A model generated the notes under the pieces. It was not told the DNA's origin and made no database searches. It worked only from the letters and a program-made list of their open reading frames with translations. From Hoplostethus atlanticus (lineage: Eukaryota; Chordata; Actinopteri; Trachichthyiformes; Trachichthyidae): a stretch of DNA of 64,000 nucleotides. The stretch is from contig JAXDDX010000117.1 in NCBI GenBank assembly GCA_034670405.1, positions 1 through 64,000 of the forward strand. The letters are read 5' to 3'. The first letter of the stretch is position 1, and every line of letters starts with the position of its first letter. This document shows positions 23,606 through 36,352 of this stretch, in pieces. A program made the translations under genes and the position numbers.

Positions 23606-26600
23606 GCCTAAGGCCAGCATTGGATAAAATTTGGGTGCACTTATGTCAGAAAATATTATTCCCTCGTCTACTCGCGTTAGGGACCAACACAATCAAGATT
23701 ACCGCTAAAACGGCTCCCCCAAAAGCTGGAATGGATGTAGCGGGAAATTTTTTGGGTTTTTGGTTTCCCCCTGTTAATTGACACTATAAAAAAATTTTTT
23801 TTGGGAAAAGGGAAAATGTTTTGCCCAGGCCAAAAGAAATTTTAAAGACCCCCCCCCCCCCCTTCAATTTTTTTATCCCCCCCCACAAAAAAAACCTGTG
23901 CCAGAGATAGTATTCAGGTCGATATTTTAGTGGTACAAAAAATTTGGGTAAATTGTACACCAATCTTCATTGTGATGCATCTACGGGTTTTCCCATTTCC
24001 GCATCAGAACCAGATTGTGTGAAGACCCGACAGAAAAACTATCATTTTTCCTCGTCACACCCTGATCAAAGAGAGAAGTGGGTTAAGTCATGTGCTGCTC
24101 TCTAATCAGTTTTTCCCGCCGGAACAATGTTTTTTTAACCTCCAACAAGGTACTTTGTCATGCCCCCGCCTACTACTATGCATCGCCAAGGGGTTTAAAA
24201 CAAGTCTCAGCTAAAGTGAGGTAACATTTGTTTCACAGGTGGAATATGCAGTTACTTAAATAAACCCACATCTCTTTTTTTACCCATAGCTCGATACAGC
24301 GATGGGGGAAAAAACTTTGGAAACTCTGTTCAAGGCTACAGGGGTTTTGGAAAAGATAGGGCTTGAAGTAACTTAGGAACAGAAAAAACCTTCCCACCAC
24401 CCAAATCTTTTTCCCCAAAAAAAAGGTGACGGAAAATGTACTCAAACAGGGGACCCGGCAGTGACACACCCCTTTAAGAAGGAAAGGAGTGTAATTGACA
24501 AACCTGGAGCAAAAATAGTTGGTGTTTGGGACACATTATATTCTTCCCTCTCCAATTGAAGGAAAGTTTTTTTTCTGTTTTGATTTTAGAAGTCTGTCAG
24601 CATGAAAGCGCGCTAAAAGCGAGAGAAGTTTTAACAGAAAATGACGTTTTGTGTGTTAAAAAAAAACTCTAGCAAGAATGCGCCCCGTGCCTTCTGTTCA
24701 TTCAGAAAAGTGGTAAAGTTCAGGAAGACATTTTTTAAAACCTTTTTTAAATTTTTTGGTCTCAAAGTTGTTCTAAGTGGAAACCCCTTTTTGAGATGCA
24801 AAAAACCCATCTGTCAATTAAATTTTCCTTTTCTTTGGCAAATTCACATAGGTCTGTCTATGAATTTACGGTAACCCCGAAAAGTTGTTATATGTTTTGG
24901 GGACAAGTTCACGCGAATCGTGTTTTTTTCCAAATCAAATCAAAAACTGTCATTGTGTCAAAGTGTATGGTGTTGAGCCTTACCTGTCAAAACACATCAA
25001 AAGAAAAGCCCAAAATTCTGGGGCCATTTAAAGACGACCCACCCTTTGAAATGGGGAAAAATATTTTTCAATTCTTCTCAGAAAAAAGGAGGAACCTAGT
25101 ATGTTACGTGAACATAAAATTCGGAATGGGCTGAAACGTAGGACTCGGGCTAATCCCATTTTTATTCCCCAGTTTTTAAATTTTCTTTTTTTTACCATAA
25201 TCTCAAACCTTTTAGTTTTTGTTTTGAGTTTTTTTTCAAGTGAAGCTTCGAGTCTCAGTAATTTAAAACGGGGGTTGTTCCCCCAAAACCCCAAGGCTCA
25301 GCTTTTTTGGGAAACCCGATGGGCGCAAGAACTTCCTTTTCCCGTCAAGAAACTTCTGCACCTATATGTTGTCTTTCAGCTTTTGTCACCCTTGTTAGTT
25401 CGACGTGTTAGTGGTCAGCAATCTGCCAATTTTCCTTAGAAAGGTATGCAAAAGCCTTCAGATGGAGATTCCAGAAACTATAAAACCAGATGCCATTTAA
25501 AAAATATGACCCCGAGCAATATGAAAGATTAAGGGAAGATACTTCCCCAGAAAGCTTATGGTGTCAAAAAACCCCCAAACATACCACTCAATTACCACTC
25601 TGGTTAAAACAAACGTTAAAAAAGCGTGGGCTTAAACCCAAGAAAAATACACTCAACATGAAACACATGCCTACCAAATCAGGCCCAAAAAATCGTTACC
25701 CTTTTAAAGTTATTACAAGCGCCAAGGTAATTTTAACATCCACATTGGAGAAAGCGTCAAAATCCCACGACCGTAAAGCAAAACACAGAAATGCATTTTG
25801 AAAAAAAACGCCTGGCAGTACACCAGAAAGTGAGATAACAGTTTCGTTTAAGAAGCAAAACTGTGAAAAACACCCAAAACACCCTAAACAAGAAAAAAAT
25901 GTAAAAGGAAACAAAAACGTAGTGCACAAAAAAATGCAGAGAAAAGGGTATGAAAGTGCAGGATGGTACCAATAGGCAAAGTCATAAAAAAAACAGGGGA
26001 CAAAAGCTGCCCCAAACGTGCATACAAAATGCCAACGTTTTTTTAAACTGTACCAAAAACCGCTGAAAAAGACCAAACAGCGCAATACCAGCACCAGCGT
26101 AACCCTGCACTGAGTGTTAATAAAACAGTGTCCCCCACTTGCCAAAAAATTAACAGGGGTTACAAATTACATGATGGCGGAGCCCCTGGGCGTACCTGAG
26201 ATGGGTTTCTATTGAGTAGGAGTTCCCTGGAAAAAAGTCTATAGAAAGATCTAACTAATCACTAAATGTTTTGTCTGTACGGGTCGGGCAGACTTGAAAC
26301 GCTGAAATGGAGCGCTAAGGAGAACCAATTTTATTTCCCTAGGATGAAGCGACCCCCCCCCGGGATTAACACCAAAAACAAAAAAGGAAAAAAAATAAAA
26401 TGACAACCTAATCAGTTAAAGGGTAAGTGATTGATAATCAAATCCAAACTAAGAGGATAAAAACCCCCGCAGGTCAAATTCCAATGCCCGCTTTTCACAG
26501 GGAGGGACGAGAGGGTTTCACAACAAGTGGCACAATCCACCAAAATCACCCAAACAAACAAACACGACTCCAAAAGGTTATAAAGCAAATGCAAAAATGA

Positions 26601-26927
26601 AAAGCAAAAATGGTCGAAAAAAGAAAAAGTCCAGATCCGGGGAGCCCCCCTTTGTTTTTCGGCTAGTTCCCCGAGTCAACCATAAAAAAAGAGAGGACAA
26701 AAAAGTAAGGTGCAAAAAAGGGAATTTGTTTATTTAAATAATACTCTAAATGCGTGATGTGTGAGGTGTAGGTAGAAGTGGATATTAGGCGTCAGTAAAT
26801 GAATGTAAAAATTGGATAATGGGGAAAAAAAACGCAAAAGATGAGAAAGAAATGGTTGGGAATGAGAATGGCTGCAAACCAAAAAGAAGTGCCAATGGCA
26901 CATGCAGCAGCCACAGGTCAAAACAGG
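23606..26927. other. Unidentified low-quality sequence
   Basis: AT-rich with swollen A and T runs. Open frames (for example 25490-25801 plus and 25696-26145 minus) are Lys/Asn- or Phe-rich and match no domain I know. No RNA gene, exon chain or terminal repeats could be supported. Confidence 0.5.
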
Positions 26928-28805
26928 TGTAGCGTGTTGTGCTTCGTTATGAACGATGAGACTATTTGGTCAATTCTGAAAATTGACAATTATTGACATT
27001 ATTCTTAGTAATTAATATCTTATTAACACTTGCGGGGCACCACCAGTTTACACTGGAATAGTCTCTTTATAATGATATCAGTCTAATAATCAAAAGAAGT
27101 GAGCTCTAGATTTCAGTGATTTTCTACCTTCATGTCCAGGATATATCAATGACACACAGAAGCCAGTTCTTTATAAATGCAAAGATTGTATTAACTATGT
27201 AAAACAAACACCAATAAAATGAATAAATGTATACTAAACTAAAACAGATAATGGCAATAAAACTGGCAAACAAGATAGCAAGATAAACAGTGGCAGAGGA
27301 TATACAGTATCAAATAAGGTAGAAAACTAAACAGTGGCAGAGGATATATCAAATAAGAGTGGCAAATGATATTGGGATCAAAGATGGCAAGGAAGTTGGC
27401 ACAGACAAGACGACCTGAGCTGTAATGCGTCTAATGGTGATACCGTGGCAACAGCGAAAGATGGCTTGGAGGACAGCTGAGCGTTTCCGAGAGACTTGGG
27501 ACCAAAGGGAAGGGACCGCGAAGAGTGGAGAGAGAGAGAGGGTATTCTAACCTCACTTTCACAGTTCAATACTGCCTTTGCATCACCCGTGCATCAACAA
27601 GAAAGCTGGTTACCGTCTGGTTTGCAGGGTGTCAGCGGCGTCCTCGTCTCCGGGGTAACCGTCGCGCAGTCGCAGTAGCCAGGTAAACCCACGCACGTGT
27701 TGGGCTGGACCAGTCGATGTCAGGAGGGGCCGTTGTGGAGTGCGGTCCGGGGGCCGTTGTTCGTCAGGGTAGTCGTGCCAACAGTTCACCTCAGTGGATA
27801 TAGAGGGAAGGGTCCATGTGTTGGCACACGTCGTTCAGGTAGCAGGGTAGCAAGCGGGCGTCTCGGCAAGATTCACTCTGGAGCTGGTCTGGTACTTGAG
27901 CTGAGAGAAGAGCTTTGAGCCAAGTTCAAACTTAGTTACAGGACGGGCTGCGGGACGGGCTGCAGGACGGTTGAGTTGAGTTTCTTGATGTTCCTTGATG
28001 TCTTTCCGCCTGAGTTTTTGCCCGTCCGCCCGTTGCAGGAGTTGTCCTCCTTTGTTCGTTCAAGTTTGTAAGATTTCGTGTGTGATCTGAGCCAAGCCCA
28101 AGGGTCAAGGGCTGAGAGGCTTTTATGGTATGTCAGGAGTGGTAGGTGTTTCCCTCATTTGCATGCATCAGATTTACAACTTGATGACCGGTGATCACCA
28201 TCCCCTAAAACTGCATTTCCAGCTCAGGTTTGAAAAACATCATTTTTCTTGATCCTTTGGGGATGCAAGTGACATATTTAATCACCTAACAACAAATGGG
28301 TTTGAATGACACCAAACATCACTGTCTTACCACAAAATACTGGCGAGTTAACCAAAAGTCCTGATAACACATTCTGTGTGCCTTGAATAACCAAGATACT
28401 ACATTGGGGAGTAGGGTACATCATCTGCCACAGGGTGTGAAGTTTAAATCTAATAAACATATACAGAAAGCACATTTTTGCAATACATTCCAGAGTTTCT
28501 TTGTTCTCTTATTCTGTGTCTCCCTTGGAAGGCAGATTAGGTACATTTCCCCGGCCCTTATCATCGGTCCCATCTCCTAATGGCACCAGAGCGGGCTAGT
28601 CGAACCTGCAAAGTGTTACTTTTTGGCAGTTTTATGGGGGAAATCCACCTTTTGCTGCAAAGGGGGTTCCTTGGGTTCCTGGGAGCACAGCAGAGGTCTT
28701 GACCTCATAGGAAGACCCTGGGAGAGGAATGTGTTAGTCTTTGGGTGTTGCTGTGTATGGTTCGAAGAGGGGGGGGGGGGGGCGATGTCTCCTGCATACA
28801 CTACA
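26928..28805 (-). mobile_element. Partial LTR copy of the same endogenous retrovirus
   Basis: Closely similar to 6109-7961 from TGTAG(T/C)GTGTTG to the terminal CATACACTACA. It lacks the TATA-to-U5 part (5868-6108) and carries an extra ~65 bp near 28225-28290. Its right end coincides with the LTR end inferred at 7961 and the flanks there differ, supporting a true element boundary. Its left end abuts low-quality sequence, so the missing U5 may be an assembly break. Probably a solo LTR or the end of another provirus. Confidence 0.65.
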
Positions 28806-28859
28806 CAGGCTCTCCTTATATCAGGCCTCTCCCAGGTATGTCCTAGAGAGAGAGAAAGA

Positions 28860-29930
28860 AAAAGGGCAACCGTAACACACACACACACACCGACACACAC
28901 ACACACACACACACCGTCACGTGACACACACACACACACACCGTCACGTGACACACACACACACACCGTTGGGTGACACACACACCATCACACACGCACA
29001 CACCGTCATGTGACACACACACACCGTCAAGTGACACACGACAGACACACACACACACCGTTACGTGACACACACACACACCGTCACGTGACACACAGAC
29101 CGTCACGTGACACGTGACACAGACACACACACGTGTCACGTGACACACACGTGTCACGTGACACACACCGTCACATGACACACAGACCGTCACGTGACAC
29201 ACGACACAGATACACACACACACCGTCACTTGACACACACATGTGACGTCACGTGACACGATACATATCACGTGACACGATACAAGTCACGTGACACACA
29301 CCGTCACGTGACACGTCACATAACACACACACACACACACCGTCACGTAACACACAAACACTGTCACGTGACACGTCACACCATCACGTGACACGTCACG
29401 TGACATGTCACACCGTCACGTCACACACACACCGTCACACACACACACTGTCACGTGACACACACACACTGTCACGTGACACGTCACACCATCACGTGAC
29501 ATGTCACACGTCAGACCGTCACGTCACACACACACCGTCACGTCACACACACACACCGTAACGTGACACGTCACACACACACCATCACGTAACACACACA
29601 CACACCGTCACGTGACATGTCACACGACACACACACTGTCACGTAACACACACACACCGTCACGTGACACGTCACGTGACACACACGCACACACACACAC
29701 CGTCACGTAACACACACACACCGTCACGTGACACACACACCATCACGTGACACGTCACACCGTCACACACACACTGTCACATCACACGTCACACACACAC
29801 CGTCACGTAACACACACACGTCACGTGACACGTCACACCGTCACGTCACACACACAGCCTCACGTCACACGTTACGTGACACACACCGTAACGTGACACG
29901 TCACACTGTCACGTGACACGTCACACCATG
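28860..29930. repeat. CA-rich simple repeat field packed with CACGTG palindromes
   Basis: About 1.07 kb of (CA)n interrupted by CCGTCACGTGACAC units of variable spacing. The perfect palindrome GTCACGTGAC recurs dozens of times. No open frame of interest. Confidence 0.9.
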
Positions 29931-31157
29931 ACCTTCAGAGGGCGTCAAACAGAGGGTTAGTAGACAAACAATAAACAAGCATTTCTGCCTAACATAGGGC
30001 TCCTACAATGACATCCTATTCCCTTTGTTGAACAGGCCTGTCTTAATGTTGTAAGCTCCATTCTTTGAGCCTGTGGGCCTGTTAGTGGTGCAAGCATGTG
30101 AATTGTTGCTACTCTATGAGCTATATATATCTATATATATATAGATATATATACATACATATATATGTGTTTAAAGCAGTTTAGCAGATGATGAAAATGG
30201 CGGTATTTACCAGAGTGCGCAACCAGAGGGCAACAAAGGGGGGCGGGTGGCTTTTAGTGTCAGCTTGGGGCTGCTCCGGGCCATGGCCAGGGTCAGTCTG
30301 GAGCAGGTATAGGCCTAAAAGCTAGTTTGACGCGCATTTGTGTCATAATAATCACCATCATCACCCCCACCACCATCTTGACTTGTCAAGCACTACTCAA
30401 AACAATGACACAACCGGCCAGATTCATAAAACACACAGCCAGATTTAACGTAACGTTAAGGGCAGATACCGACGTGGCATCACATTGTCTCATTAATGAC
30501 TGTGGGATTAGCAGCCTGTTTTACATGTGTGTTTAATGTGGCACTACCGATAAGGAAGCACATACGATATGCAATTAAACTGCACACTCACTTGCATTCC
30601 AGCCTTTGACTAGCTGTATCACAAGCCTCAAAAGTTTTGAAGGGGAGGTGGGCAGAAGTGCCCCACAGGAAGAGCAGGGGAGCGTGAGCTGGAAGGCCGC
30701 CTGGCGTGGATTCCTGCACGAGACGAGAGATGAAATAGAAATGTTAGCAAAGGTTCCTTTTTGGAATCAGTAAAGATGAACTGAATGAAAGGGAGTTGAT
30801 TTGGCATTATTTGATAAACCATGACTGTAGTGACCGTTTCAATGAATATTTCCTGTTCTTGTTGGTCACTGTGGTGACTAGATTGTGATTTTCTACAAGC
30901 TTGTGCTGCCCAGGTGTTGAAAAAACAATATTGTCCAGAAGAGTTTGGTTTGTTTGAAGAAAAGTTCTTGGGTTTATTTCCTTGTACAAAAGAGAAATCC
31001 AGTTTCGATAAACAAAATAATCTAGACAATAATTTAGGGCAATACAATTGCTAAACGGAGTTTTGTCGTTCCAGTCCAAGTGAAGCCAAGCTGTAGAAAG
31101 GCTTTGCCCCAATCAGCCACTCTGTGCACACCTGTCCTGCCATCATATATAGCCTCG
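29931..31157. repeat. 1.2-kb tandem unit, copy 1
   Basis: Begins ACCTTCAGAGGGCGTCAAAC and ends CATCATATATAGCCTCG (1227 bp). Contains a (TA)n stretch near 30121-30170 and a conserved block around 30330-31100 that is almost identical among copies. Small frames inside (69, 101 and 139 residues) repeat with the unit and show no domain. Copy 1 differs from copies 2 and 3 mainly near 30120-30330. Confidence 0.9.
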
Positions 31158-32364
31158 ACCTTCAGAGGGCGTCAAACAGAGGGTTAGTAGACAAACAATA
31201 AACAAGCATTTCTGCCTAACATAGGGCTCCTACAATGACATCCTATTCCCTTTGTTGAACAGGCCTGTCTTAATGTTGTAAGCTCCATTCTTTGAGCCTG
31301 TGGGCCTGTGAGCGCTGCAAGCATGTGAAATGTTGCTACTCTATGAACTATATATATATATATACATATATATGTATTTAAAGCAGTTTAGCAGATGATG
31401 AAAATGGCGGTATTTACCAGATTGCGCCACCAGAGGGCAACAAAGGGGGGGGGGTGGCTTTTAGGGTCAGCTTTGGGCTGCTCCGGGCCATTGTCAGGGT
31501 CAGTCTGAAGCAGGTATTGACCAAAAAGCTAGTTTGACGCGCATTTGTGTCATAATAATCACCATCATCACCCCCACCACCATCTTGACTTGTCAAGCAC
31601 TACTCAAAACAATGACACAACCGGCCAGATTCATAAAACACACAGCCAGATTTAACGTAACGTTAAGGGCAGATACCGACGTGGCATCACATTGTCTCAT
31701 TAATGACTGTGGGATTAGCAGCCTGTTTTACATGTGTGTTTAATGTGGCACTACCGATAAGGAAGCACATACGATATGCAATTAAACTGCACACTCACTT
31801 GCATTCCAGCCTTTGACTAGCTGTATCACAAGCCTCAAAAGTTTTGAAGGGGAGGTGGGCAGAAGTGCCCCACAGGAAGAGCAGGGGAGCGTGAGCTGGA
31901 AGGCCGCCTGGCGTGGATTCCTGCACGAGACGAGAGATGAAATAGAAATGTTAGCAAAGGTTCCTTTTTGGAATCAGTAAAGATGAACTGAATGAAAGGG
32001 AGTTGATTTGGCATTATTTGATAAACCATGACTGTAGTGACCGTTTCAATGAATATTTCCTGTTCTTGTTGGTCACTGTGGTGACTAGATTGTGATTTTC
32101 TACAAGCTTGTGCTGCCCAGGTGTTGAAAAAACAATATTGTCCAGAAGAGTTTGGTTTGTTTGAAGAAAAGTTCTTGGGTTTATTTCCTTGTACAAAAGA
32201 GAAATCCAGTTTCGATAAACAAAATAATCTAGACAATAATTTAGGGCAATACAATTGCTAAACGGAGTTTTGTCGTTCCAGTCCAAGTGAAGCCAAGCTG
32301 TAGAAAGGCTTTGCCCCAATCAGCCACTCTGTGCACACCTGTCCTGCCATCATATATAGCCTCG
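31158..32364. repeat. 1.2-kb tandem unit, copy 2
   Basis: Complete unit of 1207 bp with the same first and last bases as copy 1 and nearly identical to copy 3, indicating a recent duplication. Confidence 0.92.
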
Positions 32365-33472
32365 ACCTTCAGAGGGCGTCAAACAGAGGGTTAGTAGACA
32401 AACAATAAACAAGCATTTCTGCCTAACATAGGGCTCCTACAATGACATCCTATTCCCTTTGTTGAACAGGCCTGTCTTAATGTTGTAAGCTCCATTCTTT
32501 GAGCCTGTGGGCCTGTGAGCGCTGCAAGCATGTGAAATGTTGCTACTCTATGAACTATATATATATATATACATATATATGTATTTAAAGCAGTTTAGCA
32601 GATGATGAAAATGGCGGTATTTACCAGATTGCGCCACCAGAGGGCAACAAAGGGGGGGGGTGGCTTTTAGGGTCAGCTTTGGGCTGCTCCGGGCCATTGT
32701 CAGGGTCAGTCTGAAGCAGGTATTGACCAAAAAGCTAGTTTGACGCGCATTTGTGTCATAATAATCACCATCATCACCCCCACCACCATCTTGACTTGTC
32801 AAGCACTACTCAAAACAATGACACAACCGGCCAGATTCATAAAACACACAGCCAGATTTAACGTAACGTTAAGGGCAGATACCGACGTGGCATCACATTG
32901 TCTCATTAATGACTGTGGGATTAGCAGCCTGTTTTACATGTGTGTTTAATGTGGCACTACCGATAAGGAAGCACATACGATATGCAATTAAACTGCACAC
33001 TCACTTGCATTCCAGCCTTTGACTAGCTGTATCACAAGCCTCAAAAGTTTTGAAGGGGAGGTGGGCAGAAGTGCCCCACAGGAAGAGCAGGGGAGCGTGA
33101 GCTGGAAGGCCGCCTGGCGTGGATTCCTGCACGAGACGAGAGATGAAATAGAAATGTTAGCAAAGGTTCCTTTTTGGAATCAGTAAAGATGAACTGAATG
33201 AAAGGGAGTTGATTTGGCATTATTTGATAAACCATGACTGTAGTGACCGTTTCAATGAATATTTCCTGTTCTTGTTGGTCACTGTGGTGACTAGATTGTG
33301 ATTTTCTACAAGCTTGTGCTGCCCAGGTGTTGAAAAAAAATATTGTCCAGAAGAGTTTGGTTTGTTTGAAGAAAAGTTCTTTCCTTGTACAAAAGAGAAA
33401 TCCAGTTTCGATAAACAAAATAATCTAGACAATAATTTAGGACAATACAATTGCTAAACAGAGTTTTGTCGT
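32365..33472. repeat. 1.2-kb tandem unit, copy 3 (3'-truncated)
   Basis: Matches copy 2 up to GAGTTTTGTCGTT, then switches directly into the ~360-bp satellite (TTTTTGCCACACACTGAGC). About 100 bp of the unit end are missing, and an ~11-bp gap lies near 33380. Confidence 0.9.
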
Positions 33473-36029
33473 TTTTGCCACACACTGAGCTGTCTGCCCT
33501 CAGCTAAGCAGCCCTGCCCTGGGTGTGTACACTGCACGGTTTCCCTATGGCAGGGAGGCCTCCAGACCTCCAGGGGCCTCAACACTCACCAGCCTCCCCA
33601 CAGCCAAGCACCACTGCCCTGGGTGTGTGCATTGCATGTTTTCCCCATGGCCACCAGGCCCCCAGACCTCCAGGGGTCACACACTGACCTCTGGCTACTT
33701 TATTGCCTTATTTTCGCCTTTTTTTATGTTTTTGCCACACACTGGCCTGTCTGCCCTCAGCTAAGCAGCCCTGCCCTGGATGTATGCGTGTTGCATGGTC
33801 CCAGCCATGACCACCAGGGCCCCAGACCTCCAGGGGCCTCAACACTCACCAGCCTCCCCACACTTCAGCAGCTCTGCCCTGGGTCTGTACACTGCATGGT
33901 TTCCCCATGGCCGGGAGGCCTCCAGACCTCCAGGGGCCTCAACACTCACCCGCCTCCCCACAGCCAAGCATCACTGCCCTGGGTGTGCGCATTGCATGTT
34001 TTCCCCATGGCCACCAGGCCCCCAGACCTCCAGGGGTCACACACTGACCTCTGGCTACTTTATTGCCTTATTTTCGCCTTTTTTTATGTTTTTGCCACAC
34101 ACTGAGCTGTCTGCCCTCAGCTAAGCAGCCCTGCCCTGGGTGTGTGTGCGTTGCATGGTCCCAGCCATGACCACCAGGGCCCCAGACCTCCAGGGGCCTC
34201 AACACTCACCAGCCTCCCCACAGCCAAGCACCACTGCCCTGGGTGTGTGCATTGCATGTTTTCCCCATGGCCACCAGGCCCCCAGACCTCCAGGGGTCAC
34301 ACACTGACCTCTGGCTACTTTATTGCCTTATTTTCGCCTTTTTTTATGTTTTTGCCACACACTGAGCTGTCTGCCCTCAGCTAAGCAGCCCTGCCCTGGG
34401 TGTGTGTGCGTTGCATGGTCCCAGCCATGACCACCAGGGCCCCAGACCTCCAGGGGCCTCAACACTCACCAGCCTCCCCGACACTTCAGCAGCTCTGCCC
34501 TGGGTCTGTACACTGCATGGTTTCCCCATGGCCGGGAGGCCTCCAGACCTCCAGGGGCCTCAACACTCACCAGCCTCCCCACAGCCAAGCAGCCCTGCCC
34601 TGGGTGTGTGCATGACATGGTTTCCCCATGGCCACCAGGGCCCCCAGACCTCCAGGGGTCACACACTGACCTCTGGCTACTTTATTGCCTTATTTTCGCC
34701 TTTTTTTATGTTTTTGCCACACACTGGCCTGTCTGCCCTCAGCTAAGCAGCCCTGCCCTGGGTGTGTGTGCCGTTGCATGGTCCCAGCCATGACCACCAG
34801 GGCCCCAGACCTCCAGGGGCCTCAACACTCACCAGCCTCCCCACACTTAAGCAGCTCTGCCCTGGGTGTGTACACTGCACGGTTTCCCCATGGCAGGGAG
34901 GCCTCCAGACCTCCAGGGGCCTCAACACTCACCAGCCTCCCCACAGCCAAGCACCACTGCCCTGGGTGTGTGCATTGCATGGTTTCCCCATGGCCACCAG
35001 GCCCCCAGACCTCCAGGGGTCACACACTGACCTCTGGCTACTTTATTGCCTTATTTTCGCCTTTTTTTATGTTTTTGCCACACACTGGCCTGTCTGCCCT
35101 CAGCTAAGCAGCCCTGCCCTGGATGTGTGCGCGTTGCATGGTCCCAGCCATGACCACCAGGGCCCCAGACCTCCAGGGGCCTCAACACTCACCAGCCTCC
35201 CCACACTTTAGCAGCTCTACCCTGTGTCTGTACACTGCATGGTTTCCCCATGGCCGGGAGGCCTCCAGACCTCCAGGGGCCTCAACACTCACCCGCCTCC
35301 CCACAGCCAAGCACCACTGCCCTGGGTGTGCGCATTGCATGTTTTCCCCATGGCCACCAGGCCCACAGACCTCCAGGGGTCACACACTGACCTCTGGCTA
35401 CTTTATTGCCTTATTTTCGCCTTTTTTTATGTTTTTGCCACACACTGAGCTGTCTGCCCTCAGCTAAGCAGCCCTGCCCTGGATGTGTGTGCGTTGCATG
35501 GTCCCAGCCATTACCACCAGGGCCCCAGACCTCCAGGGGCCTCAACACTCACCAGCCTCCCCACAGCCAAGCACCACTGCCCTGGGTGTGCGCATTGCAT
35601 GTTTTCCCCATGGCCACCAGGCCCCCAGACCTCCAGGGGTCAGACACTGACCTCTGGCTACTTTATTGCCTTATTTTCGCCTTTTTTTATGTTTTTGCCA
35701 CACACTGAGCTGTCTGCCCTCAGCTAAGCAGCCCTGCCCTGGGTGTGTGTGTGTCGCATGGTCCCAGCCATGACCACCAGGGCCCCAGACCTCCAGGGGC
35801 CTCAACACTCACCAGCCTCCCCACACTTCAGCAGCTCTGCCCTGGGTCTGTACACTGCATTGTTTCCCCATGGCCGGGAGGCCTCCAGACCTCCAGGGGC
35901 CTCAACACTCACCCGCCTCCCCACAGCCAAGCACCCCTGCCCTGGGTGTGTGCATGACATGGTTTCCCCATGGCCACCAGGGCCCCCAGACCTCCAGGGG
36001 TCACACACTGACCTCTGGCTACTTTATTG
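33473..36029. repeat. Satellite array, second clean block
   Basis: Same higher-order unit as 8453-10960, with units starting (GCCACACACTG) near 33476, 33735, 34096, 34356, 34714, 35077, 35437 and 35697, so 260-bp and 360-bp unit forms alternate. It ends inside a unit at ACTTTATTG, where unique sequence of the next gene region begins. Confidence 0.92.
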
Positions 36030-36260
36030 GGGAGCTGAAAAAGCACTGTAATGCTTGATTACACCAGTATCAAAAAGGTTGTTTGGGACCTTGAACTATG
36101 ACATTTTCTTTTGTCACAAATAAAAGATCGCCAAATACAAAAATAGCCTACTTTTTCTCAGAAATGTGGGGTCTGAAAGCATACTGTTCCAAGTGGCAGA
36201 GGCAAAGGTATGTGTATAAAGATGGATAGAACAATAACATGTTGGCCCTCTTTTTTCCAC
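36030..36260. other. Unique sequence between satellite and last visible exon
   Basis: AT-rich; probably intron of the minus-strand gene at 36.3-38.2 kb. No further exon seen. Confidence 0.4.
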
Positions 36261-36352
36261 CTGAGCGCCTGATAAGGTTGAGCCTGTGGAAGTGGGCTCG
36301 TCTGAGGCATGAAACTCCCAGGCTGAAAATGAGTCCCACTCTGGCTCTGCTT
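36261..36352 (-). CDS. Exon 4, MGCC gene
   Basis: 92 bp, acceptor GGTCAG and donor CAG|GTGGAA. It encodes the Trp/Phe-containing acidic segment and ends in phase 0. The donor implies at least one more exon, not found before the satellite. Confidence 0.6.

Noticed and set aside
23606..23720. Possible continuation of 28S rRNA
   Set aside because: No further conserved 28S landmark could be matched after about 23605.
25490..26145. Lys-rich and Phe-rich frames at 25.5-26.1 kb
   Set aside because: Low-quality AT-rich sequence with swollen runs; no recognisable domain or splice sites.
28616..29916. Cys/Val/Thr/His-rich frames in the CACGTG field
   Set aside because: Simple-repeat translations.
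30327..33450. Repeated small frames in the 1.2-kb units as a gene family
   Set aside because: Frames lie on both strands, lack domains and merely copy with the unit.
33525..36051. Similar frames in the second satellite block
   Set aside because: Same repeat-derived peptides as in the first block.
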